Part shown: positions 25,294 through 32,449 of the stretch, piece by piece
Position numbering within the stretch: position 1 is the first letter of the stretch
Layout: each line of letters begins with the position of its first letter
Assembly: GCA_964545855.1 (NCBI GenBank)
Contig: CAZJHD010000019.1
Span: 13,541 to 77,540, forward strand
DNA: 64,000 nucleotides
Source of the DNA: CAZJHD01 sp964545855
Lineage (GTDB): Bacteria; Planctomycetota; UBA1135; JACQFD01
Direction of reading: 5' to 3'
Made by a program: the position numbers and the translations under genes
The notes under the pieces: model-generated
Database searches by the model: none
Told to the model about the DNA's origin: nothing
Seen by the model: only the letters and a program-made list of their open reading frames with translations

Positions 25294-25899
25294 TCATGCA
25301 ACGAGGTCGAGCAGGCTGCCGACCGTCTCCTCCAGGCGAGGCGTCGCGACGGCGCGGTCCGCAAAGGAGGGCGCGCCGGGCTCGACGCCCGAGCGATCGG
25401 GCTCGTGCTCCGCGGACGCCGCGGCGGAAGCTCGAGCCGGCTCCGACCCCTCGGACTCCGCGATCTCCTGGCGCGCCGCGGCGGCCGCCTGCTGCGCGTA
25501 GGCCGCCACCGATCGGTCCTGGCCCGAGGGGTCCGCGGGAGCGAGCGCCGCCCGCTGGACGATCTCCATCTTCTCGACCGTCGCGCGCGGATCCCCGGCG
25601 ACCGGCGAGACGTCGATCTGCACCTCGCCGCCCGTCGCGTAGCTCTGGCCGTCGGGACCGACCGAGTAGGTGAACGTGGCGCCCCCGCCGTACTGGCCCG
25701 CGGCCGCCTGGTGCGCCGCCTCGTGCGCTCGCACCTCGCGATCCGTCGCCTTCAGCTCGCGGATCTGCTTCTCCGCGCCCGGATCCGGCTTGGGCGGAAC
25801 GGCTGCGCTCCGGGCCACGGCTCGTGCCGGAGGCCGAACGGGCGCGATGCGAAGGCTCGGCTCGCTCGGGAACGGGGGCGCTGCAAGGGCTGCGATCAT
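25294..25899 (-). CDS. SprA-related putative zinc metalloprotease
   Basis: A 201-residue protein with the catalytic-domain signature of the SprA-related family (PF12118-type): LKATDREVRAHEAAHQAAAG, which contains HEAAH (the HExxH zinc motif), followed by TYSVGPDGQSYATGGEVQID. The flanking regions are low-complexity Ala/Pro/Glu sequence. I see no signal peptide. I chose ATG 25899, which leaves about 40 residues before the core; ATG 25968 is also possible. Its substrate is unknown in any species. It lies 139 nt after the secreted partner of the sigma system and 56 nt before the carbonic anhydrase gene. Confidence 0.8.
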   Translation of the reverse strand: MIAALAAPPFPSEPSLRIAPVRPPARAVARSAAVPPKPDPGAEKQIRELKATDREVRAHEAAHQAAAGQYGGGATFTYSVGPDGQSYATGGEVQIDVSPVAGDPRATVEKMEIVQRAALAPADPSGQDRSVAAYAQQAAAAARQEIAESEGSEPARASAAASAEHEPDRSGVEPGAPSFADRAVATPRLEETVGSLLDLVA

Positions 25900-26038
25900 C
25901 GGGGACTCGTCCGCGGCGCGATGCGACGCGCCGTCCTCTTCTCCGCCCCTCCTATCGGCAGCGTGCATCGGCCAACCGAAGCACGAAGGCGCGCGAGGTG
26001 CGTGACCCTCGCGCGCCCTCGATCCGCGCTCCAGAGGA

Positions 26039-26785
26039 TCAGTACTGCGCGATCTGCGCCCGCTTCGCGAGCTCCGCCGCGTCGATCTTGCCGCTGGCGA
26101 ATGCATCGGAATCGCTCCGAGCGATGCGGATCACGAGCGTCGTCGCGGAGGAGCGGTCCGACGAGAGGAGGTTGCCCGAATAGCTGACGATCGCCGTTCG
26201 GAAGTCGTCGGGGTGGTCGTTGCCGTCGTTCGTCGAGAACCCATCGATGGCTGCGGCGGAGCTCCCCCTCACGACGAGCGTCAAGTGATCGCCCGCGCCG
26301 AGGTGCGCGATGTTCCGGCCGAAGCGGCCCATGGCCTCCAGGAGGCGCGTCTTCAGGCTCTCCACCTCGGCCGCGTCGTACCGGCGCGCGCGCCCCTTGC
26401 GGCGCGGCAGAGGCTTCCCTTCCACCTCGGCCTTCACCTCGTCCCAGACCGTGACGGGCCCCGCCGGCTCCGCACCCGAGGGCGCGTCGCCCCCGTCGTG
26501 GAGCACGAGCCCGCTCTGCAGGAGGACGAGCGCGCCGTCGCCCGGGATCCAGAACGACGACGCGCCCCCGCCGACGCCGGAGAAGGATCCGCTGAACCAG
26601 ATCCCCGTGTCGCGCGAGCCGCCGATCTCGCGCGCGAGGACGCGCCGGAAGACCTCGATGTCCCGAAGGGTCTCCGCGCGCTCCGCGGCGGCCACGGACG
26701 GAGGCGGCGGATTCTGGGGAGCGGCGTTCCAGACGCCGGCGCCGAGGAAGAGGAGGAGCGATCCGATTCCGAGAGGTCGAAGCAT
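26039..26785 (-). CDS. Exported protein co-encoded with the sigma/anti-sigma pair
   Basis: A 248-residue protein with a signal peptide (LRPLGIGSLLLFLGAGVWNA). The mature part begins with Pro-rich sequence, then a helical segment (RAETLRDIEVFRRVLAREIG), a glycine-rich hydrophobic stretch (GIWFSGSFSGVGGGASSFW), and a C-terminal region with AMGRFGRNIAHLGAGDHLTL. No named family is recognised. Its start lies 4 nt after the anti-sigma stop, so the two are co-translated. It is a plausible periplasmic sensor, effector or regulated product of the sigma system. Confidence 0.75.
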   Translation of the reverse strand: MLRPLGIGSLLLFLGAGVWNAAPQNPPPPSVAAAERAETLRDIEVFRRVLAREIGGSRDTGIWFSGSFSGVGGGASSFWIPGDGALVLLQSGLVLHDGGDAPSGAEPAGPVTVWDEVKAEVEGKPLPRRKGRARRYDAAEVESLKTRLLEAMGRFGRNIAHLGAGDHLTLVVRGSSAAAIDGFSTNDGNDHPDDFRTAIVSYSGNLLSSDRSSATTLVIRIARSDSDAFASGKIDAAELAKRAQIAQY

Positions 26786-26789
26786 CGAG

Positions 26790-27488
26790 CTACCTGTCCC
26801 GTCGCCACGCAGGCAGCTGCTCGGCGACACGAAGTACGGCGTGTTGGGTGAGCTGGAGGTCCTCGCGCGTGTGCGCGAGGGAGTCGGAGTAGAGGGCCGC
26901 GTCGGAGGCGCGCGCCTCGTGCAGCCAGGCGACGAGCGCGTCCATGTCGGCGGCACGCCGCGCATCGGCTTCGCGGAGCGCGTCGGCCACGCCGACGAGC
27001 GCGATCCGGAGCTCCTCGCGGAGCTCCTGGCGAAGGTCTCCCCGGAGACGCGCCTCGGCGTCGATCCGGGCGCGAGCATCCCTCTCGGCGACGCTCTCGG
27101 AGCCGGGGAGCGTCCAGGAGAGCGACCACGACCCCGAAGCTCCGGTCACCTCGACGCGCGTGAGCGCCACGAGGCCCGCGGCAAGGAGGAGCGCCGCCGC
27201 GGCGCGAAGGCTCCACCGGCGGACGCCGCCTCCGATCGGCGCCTCCGGCGCTTCGCGCACGCGCCGCGACGCCGCCACGACCGACGCGATGTCGGTCGGG
27301 CGGACGGGTCGAGCGCTCTCGGAGCGCTCCAGCTCCTCGACGGCCCTCCAGGCGGTGGAGACTCCTCGCGCTCGGCGTGCGCATTCCGCGCAGAGCTCCA
27401 GGTGTGCGTCGAGTTCCGCCGCGCGGGGCAGTGCGAGGCTCCCGAGGGAGCGGTCGACGAGGGATCCAAGGGCTTCAGCGCAGTTCAT
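26790..27488 (-). CDS. Anti-sigma factor with zinc-finger-type N-terminus
   Basis: A 232-residue predicted regulator that would bind and hold the ECF sigma factor encoded just upstream. The N-terminal 45 residues contain HLELCAECARRA, the H-x3-C-x2-C half of a ZAS/zf-HC2 anti-sigma domain, with another Cys at position 3. One transmembrane helix near residues 95-112 (LRAAAALLLAAGLVAL) separates it from an extracytoplasmic part rich in Ala, Arg and Glu that looks coiled-coil (LRGDLRQELREELRIAL). The gene overlaps the sigma gene by 14 nt and ends 4 nt before the exported protein. Confidence 0.85.
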   Translation of the reverse strand: MNCAEALGSLVDRSLGSLALPRAAELDAHLELCAECARRARGVSTAWRAVEELERSESARPVRPTDIASVVAASRRVREAPEAPIGGGVRRWSLRAAAALLLAAGLVALTRVEVTGASGSWSLSWTLPGSESVAERDARARIDAEARLRGDLRQELREELRIALVGVADALREADARRAADMDALVAWLHEARASDAALYSDSLAHTREDLQLTQHAVLRVAEQLPAWRRDR

Positions 27489-28059
27489 CGGATTCGCCGC
27501 AGGGCGCCGGACGGCGCCCCTCCCGGGGAACGAGTTCGCGACGCACGCCTTCCAGGGCGCGGGTCAATCGATAGCGCAGCGTCGACGCCGGCCGCCGCAG
27601 GATGCGGGCCGCCTCCTCGAGGGGCGTCGCATCGACGACGCAGAGCCAGACGAGCGCGCGATCCGTCGGTGGCAGGCGATCGAGGCAGATCCGCACCGAG
27701 GCGTGGGTCTCCCGCGAGGCAGCCTGCTGGTCGGGGCGAGGCGCCGCGGACTCGACCTGCGCCGCCGACTCGAGAGGCTCCGCCCTCCGCGACCTCTCGC
27801 GCTCCAGCACGCGGAGCGCGCATCGGAGGGCCGTCCGGAAGAGGAAGACGCGCGCCGCGCCGCCGCGGTAGCTGCCTGCCTTCTCGTGGATGCGAATCCA
27901 GGTCCACTGTCGCGCCTCCTCGGCGAGGGAATCCGACTTGGTGACCCGGCGCAGGAACCGATGGAGCGGCGCCTCCCATCGATGGACGAGAGTCTCGAAG
28001 GCCGCGAGATCGCCGACGGCGGTTCGCTCCAGGAGGGTCCGGTCGCCGGCTGCCTGCAT
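27475..28059 (-). CDS. ECF-type RNA polymerase sigma factor
   Basis: A 194-residue sigma-70-family protein with only regions 2 and 4. Region 2 spans about residues 20-85 (AFETLVHRWEAPLHRFLRRV then EEARQWTWIRIHEKAGSYRG; the usual D-x-x-Q-x-x-F core is here EEARQWTWIRI). Region 4 is at about 120-175 (CLDRLPPTDRALVWLCVVD, then LEEAARILRRPASTLRYRLT) as the DNA-binding helix-turn-helix. ATG 28059 is the first start that leaves a normal N-terminus. It is encoded directly before its anti-sigma factor, the standard ECF arrangement. The promoter it recognises is not visible; the 112-nt gap upstream holds nothing I can call. Confidence 0.9.
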   Translation of the reverse strand: MQAAGDRTLLERTAVGDLAAFETLVHRWEAPLHRFLRRVTKSDSLAEEARQWTWIRIHEKAGSYRGGAARVFLFRTALRCALRVLERERSRRAEPLESAAQVESAAPRPDQQAASRETHASVRICLDRLPPTDRALVWLCVVDATPLEEAARILRRPASTLRYRLTRALEGVRRELVPREGRRPAPCGESDELR

Positions 28060-28171
28060 GGGGTCGCTCGGGAGAGACACGGGGACGTGCCCCGGTCCGC
28101 GAACGGAAATCTTCCGAACGAGAGCGATCGCCGATCGAGCCCGCCGCGGATCGCGGGCGAGCGCGTCCCCC

Positions 28172-30166
28172 TCAGCGCGTCGGAGCAGCCAAGCGACTCT
28201 CCAGGGTGTCGATGGCGACGATGGCGAAGGCGCGGAGCGACCGCTCGAGATCACTTGCGCGAGCGGCTTCGTCGAGCGAGCGGTCCGCCGAGGCCGATGG
28301 GGGGAAGCCGAGGTCGAACCGATGGAGGCGCGAACGCCGATCGAGGCTCGCCGTCAGGATGTCGCTCCCCTCGATCCATCCCGCCACCGGGTCGCCGCAC
28401 TGCTTCACCCAGGCGTGGCCCACGGCTCCTTCGGGAAGCGAGAAGAGATCGCGCCCGAAGGACTGGTGAAGGAGCGGCTCGCCGACGATGCCGAGCACCG
28501 TGGGTAGCACGTCCAGGTGTCCCGCGACGGTCGCTCGAACCTCGCCTCGCGACGCGAGGATCCCCGGTCCCCAGAAGAGGAGCGGGACGTGCTCGTGCAG
28601 GAGATTCACGTCCGTGAGCACGGGCGGGATTCCGAAGCCGTGGTCCCCGACCATGACGAAAAGCGTCTCTCGCGCCCACGGCCGCCCGCGCACGCCGTCG
28701 AAAAACCGGCCCAGCGCCCAGTCGGCGTATTGCACGCCGCGGAGCCGCTGCGCCTGATCTCCGCCGTTCGCGACGGGTACGAGCCCCGGCACTTCGGGGA
28801 GGCTGAAGGGAGCGTGGTTCGAGAGCGTGAGAACGAGACCGAGGAACGGCTTCCCGCCCGCCGCGAGCGCGTCGAACTCCTGCGTCGCCCGATCGAAGAC
28901 ATCGCCGTCGCAGACACCCCAATTGGAGTCGACGAAGGAGGGGTCGACGTAGTCGTGCCGTCCGATGAATCGGTCGACTCCGTGCGTCCGGAAGAACCCC
29001 TCCATGTTGTCCCAAGAGAAGAGGCCATTGCACAGGAAGAGCGTCTCGAAGCCCGATCCGGAGAGGATCTCCGGCAGCGTGAGGAAGCGCTGAGTCCCGA
29101 GAGGGTGCTTCATCACGGTCTCGTAGTCCGCGACGTTCGGGAACGACGACAGGATCGAGAAGACTCCCTGCGCCGTGTGCGTGCTGGCGGAGAAGGCTCG
29201 GTCGAAGAGGATCCCTTCTTTCGCGAGAGCATCGAACCGCGGCGTCGCGCCGAAGCCGGCACCCGTCGCGCCGCAGAAGCGCGCCGTGAAGCTCTCCATC
29301 ATGATCAGGACGACGTTCTTCGGGCGTCGGTGCAGCGGCAGAGGCGACGGGACCGACCGGCGCAGGAGCGGGTAGCGATCGGGCTCGACCAGGATCTCGC
29401 TCGCGCCGATCGTCGATTCGCGGACGAGGGCGATCGCCTCGTCGCGAGGCATCTTGCGGAGCCAGCCCGCGGCCTCGGATCGACCCTTCCGCATGCGCCA
29501 GAGGCTGTCGACCAGAGAGAAGACCCCGTTCTGCGCCATGTGATTCGCATAGGCGCTCTCCGAGAACGCCGCGTCGCCCCAGCGGATCGGGATCGACTGG
29601 AATCCGCCACGCGTGCCGAGGATCACGACGGCGACCCAGGCGACCGTCGCGAGCGCGCGCGCGAGGACGCGCGCGAGCATGTCGTCCGCCGCGATCGGCG
29701 CGACGGGCGCCGCCCGCCGCGCGAGCACGACGAAGAGCGCCCAGAGGGCCACACAGGCGAGGGCCCAGCGGATCACCGGGTATCCATCCCAGATCATCCC
29801 CAGCACGATCGCGTTGTGCTCCGGCTTGCCGAAGAACTGGAAGGCGAGCGGCCCGAGGCGCATCTGGAACTCCTTGTAGAACTCCACCTCGGCGACGAGC
29901 GTGAACGTCACGACGAGGGCGAGGAGTCCATGGAGCCAAGCGACGACGCGGCGCTCCGCTCCGCCCGCGCCGCTGCGCCAGATGCGCCAGAGCACGAAGG
30001 GCACGAGGAGCCGGACGGCGATGGAGAGGTCGAACTGCAGTCCGCGGATGCACGCCTCGGCGAGGATCGCAGGCGTGGTGTCGGTGTCGAGGGCGCGCGT
30101 CGCCGCGACGAGGACTCCCCGGAGCACGGCCAGGAGCGCCACCCAGACCACGACGAGGCGCATCAT
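28172..30166 (-). CDS. LtaS/sulfatase-fold membrane transferase (phosphoglycerol or phosphoethanolamine type)
   Basis: A 664-residue inner-membrane protein. Five hydrophobic helices lie in the first 210 residues (RLVVVWVALLAVLRGVLVAA and following), then a periplasmic sulfatase-fold domain. The metal and catalytic residues are in LIMMESFTARFCG (Glu), ASTHTAQGVFS (Thr nucleophile) and VMVGDHGFG (Asp and His), as in LtaS. LtaS relatives in Gram-negative bacteria add phosphoglycerol or phosphoethanolamine to glycans or lipid A; which one is not readable here. ATG 30166 puts the first helix at the N-terminus; an upstream TTG 30298 would add a 44-residue cytoplasmic tail. It precedes the sigma gene by 112 nt. 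Confidence 0.85.
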   Translation of the reverse strand: MMRLVVVWVALLAVLRGVLVAATRALDTDTTPAILAEACIRGLQFDLSIAVRLLVPFVLWRIWRSGAGGAERRVVAWLHGLLALVVTFTLVAEVEFYKEFQMRLGPLAFQFFGKPEHNAIVLGMIWDGYPVIRWALACVALWALFVVLARRAAPVAPIAADDMLARVLARALATVAWVAVVILGTRGGFQSIPIRWGDAAFSESAYANHMAQNGVFSLVDSLWRMRKGRSEAAGWLRKMPRDEAIALVRESTIGASEILVEPDRYPLLRRSVPSPLPLHRRPKNVVLIMMESFTARFCGATGAGFGATPRFDALAKEGILFDRAFSASTHTAQGVFSILSSFPNVADYETVMKHPLGTQRFLTLPEILSGSGFETLFLCNGLFSWDNMEGFFRTHGVDRFIGRHDYVDPSFVDSNWGVCDGDVFDRATQEFDALAAGGKPFLGLVLTLSNHAPFSLPEVPGLVPVANGGDQAQRLRGVQYADWALGRFFDGVRGRPWARETLFVMVGDHGFGIPPVLTDVNLLHEHVPLLFWGPGILASRGEVRATVAGHLDVLPTVLGIVGEPLLHQSFGRDLFSLPEGAVGHAWVKQCGDPVAGWIEGSDILTASLDRRSRLHRFDLGFPPSASADRSLDEAARASDLERSLRAFAIVAIDTLESRLAAPTR

Positions 30167-30404
30167 GTCCGCCACGAGCCGCGCCGTGGATCGAACCGTC
30201 CCGAGGATCGGGCCGACGGGGACGGCGGCGACGCCCGGCTCCGCGCCGGACCTCGCGGTCCCCTGCGCGCCCTGGATCGCTCCCGTCGGCGTGCTCAAGG
30301 CCGCGCATCGTAGCGGCCCGAGGCTGGAGTGCGCCGCGCGAGGGGTGACCCGCCCCCGCCGTGGCCGGGGGGGCGGCCGAGAGGCTTCGGATAGTCTCCG
30401 GTCC

Positions 30405-30884
30405 ATGACCGAGACCGAGCCGCGAGGCCCCTCGCTCCAGGAACGATTCGCCCCGAAGAACTCCTGCTTCGGGTGCGGGCCCGCGAATCCGAAGGGGCTC
30501 CGGATCCGCAGCTTCGCCGAGGGAGAGGACGTGGTGGCCGAGTGGTCGCCCGAGCCGCACCACGAGGCGTTCCCCGGAATGCTGAACGGCGGGATCATCG
30601 GAGCGCTCCTCGACTGCCACTCCAACTGGACCGCCGCCTGGCACCTCATGGGGCGCGCGGGAGCAGCGACGCCGCCCTGCACCGTGACCGCGAGCTACAC
30701 GGTGAAGTGCCTCCGGCCCACGCCGACGTCGGATGCCGTGCTCCTGCGGGCGCGCGTGGTCGACGCGAAGGAAGACCGCGCGACGGTCGAGGCGACCCTC
30801 ACGGCGGGAGGGAAGGTCTGCGCGACCTGCTCGGGCCTCTTCGTGGCCGTGCAGCCAGGCCATCCGGCCTACCACCGCTGGTAG
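30405..30884 (+). CDS. PaaI-family hotdog thioesterase
   Basis: A 159-residue acyl-CoA thioesterase-like protein with one hotdog domain. The signature HEAFPGMLNGGIIGALLDCH replaces the usual HGG by NGG, followed by the helix with Asp (LLDCHSNWTA) that carries the catalytic residue in this family, and TASYTVKCLRPTP. An N-terminal CFGCGPANPKGLRIR segment, with two Cys, is typical of the 4-hydroxybenzoyl-CoA-thioesterase-like subgroup. ATG 30405 has no strong ribosome binding site nearby. It diverges from the LtaS-like gene and converges on sthA with a 31-nt gap. The substrate is unknown. Confidence 0.88.
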   Translation: MTETEPRGPSLQERFAPKNSCFGCGPANPKGLRIRSFAEGEDVVAEWSPEPHHEAFPGMLNGGIIGALLDCHSNWTAAWHLMGRAGAATPPCTVTASYTVKCLRPTPTSDAVLLRARVVDAKEDRATVEATLTAGGKVCATCSGLFVAVQPGHPAYHRW

Positions 30885-30915
30885 CGGCGGCGGGCGCGGG
30901 TGCGCGGGAAGCGGC

Positions 30916-32310
30916 TCAGCGCGCCAGCCGGTTCGCCGCGTCGAGGGCGGCGACCTTGTAGCACTCCGCGAGAGTCGGGTAGTTGAAGACGGTCCGGAGG
31001 AAGTAGTCGAGGCCGCCGCCGAGGCCGATCACCGCCTGCCCGATGTGGATCAGCTCCGTCGCGTGCGTCCCGATGGCATGCACTCCGAGGAGATTCCTCG
31101 TCTCGCGATGGAAGAGCATCTTCAGGAAGCCCGTGTCGTCGCCGAGGATCTGCCCGCGGGCGATCTCGCGGTAGCGCGCGACGCCGACTTCGTAGGGCAC
31201 CTTCTGCTCCGTGAGGCGCTCCTCCGTGAGCCCCACGGAGGAGAGCTCGGGGATCGCGTAGATCCCCACGGGGAAATGCGACTCCATGGGCCGCGCCTCG
31301 ACGCCGAAGGCGTGGCACGCCGCGAGGCGGCCCTGCTCGCTCGACGTGGCGGCGAGCGCGGGGAACCCGATCACGTCTCCCGCCGCGTAGACGTGGGGCA
31401 CGCAGGTGCGCAGGTTCTCGTCGACGGTGATGCGCCCGCGCTCGTCGACGGGGATCCCCGCCTTCTCGAGGCCGAGCCCCTCCGTCGAGCCGACGCGGCC
31501 GATCGAGTAGAGGACGAAGTCGGAGACGAGACGCTTGCCGGACTCGAGGAGGATCGACGCCCGCCGCGGCTTGTCGCCAACGGCCTCGATCTTCGCCACG
31601 GCCTCGCGCAGCCGAAGCGTCACGTTGTGGTTGCGCATCTGGTGGAGCAGCTCGTCGACGATCTCGTGGTCGAGGAACTCGAGCGGACGCTCGTGGCGCT
31701 CGATGAGCGTCACCTGGACCCCCAGGGCGGCGAACATCGACGCGTACTCGATGCCGATCACGCCCCCGCCGACGACCGCCAGCGTCCGGGGCAGCTCCCT
31801 CATCGAGAGCAGCATGTCGCTCGTCAGCAGGAGATCGGGCCCGAGATCCTCGCCGGGCGGCCGCGCGGGACGCGTCCCGACGGCGACGACGAAGTGCGAC
31901 GCCGAGACGCGGCGGAATCCGTCCGGGGTCTCGACGACGATCGAGTGCGCGTCCTCGAAGGCGGCGGTCCCACGCATCAGGACCACGTCGTTGCGCCCGA
32001 GCTGGTTCTCGATCACCTCGAACTCGCGCTGCACGACGTCGCTCACGCGCGAGAGCAGCTGCGTGGCGAGATCGGTCCGCGACAGGGGCTGGGCCCCGCG
32101 ATTCGTCCGGAGGGCCAGCGCGTGGGCGACCACCGCCTCGCGGAAGGTCTTGCTCGGAATCGTCCCGGTGTTGACGCAGACGCCCCCGAGGCACTGCGCT
32201 CTCTCGATGACGGCGACTTTCTTCCCGAGCTTCGCCGCCTGGACCGCCGCCCGCTGTCCCGCGGGCCCGCTGCCGATGCAGACGAGGTCGAATTGGAAAG
32301 GAGGGGCCAT
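30916..32310 (-). CDS. sthA: Soluble pyridine nucleotide transhydrogenase-like flavoprotein
   Basis: A 464-residue FAD enzyme that, in E. coli SthA, transfers hydride from NADPH to NAD+. The FAD motif GSGPAGQRAAVQAA is near residue 14. At the position of the redox disulfide the sequence is GGVCVNTGTIPSKTFREAV: one Cys, with Thr where the second Cys of lipoamide dehydrogenases would be, which is the SthA signature. A second GxGxxG motif (VVGGGVIGIEYASMF) binds NAD(P). The C-terminal interface domain (FNYPTLAECYKVAALDAANRL) also matches SthA. It diverges from the S9 peptidase gene across 139 nt. Confidence 0.9.
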   Translation of the reverse strand: MAPPFQFDLVCIGSGPAGQRAAVQAAKLGKKVAVIERAQCLGGVCVNTGTIPSKTFREAVVAHALALRTNRGAQPLSRTDLATQLLSRVSDVVQREFEVIENQLGRNDVVLMRGTAAFEDAHSIVVETPDGFRRVSASHFVVAVGTRPARPPGEDLGPDLLLTSDMLLSMRELPRTLAVVGGGVIGIEYASMFAALGVQVTLIERHERPLEFLDHEIVDELLHQMRNHNVTLRLREAVAKIEAVGDKPRRASILLESGKRLVSDFVLYSIGRVGSTEGLGLEKAGIPVDERGRITVDENLRTCVPHVYAAGDVIGFPALAATSSEQGRLAACHAFGVEARPMESHFPVGIYAIPELSSVGLTEERLTEQKVPYEVGVARYREIARGQILGDDTGFLKMLFHRETRNLLGVHAIGTHATELIHIGQAVIGLGGGLDYFLRTVFNYPTLAECYKVAALDAANRLAR

Positions 32311-32449
32311 CGAGACGCGGCGGGCATGGTAGTCCTCCGCCGGATCCCGCCTCGCGCGTTTCGTGGCCGCCGATCGCTCGGCAACCGTGCGGCTCCGAGG
32401 TGCGAGCGGCCGCCGCCCCCTCCCCGCCGGTTGCTACATTGCGCCGTCC

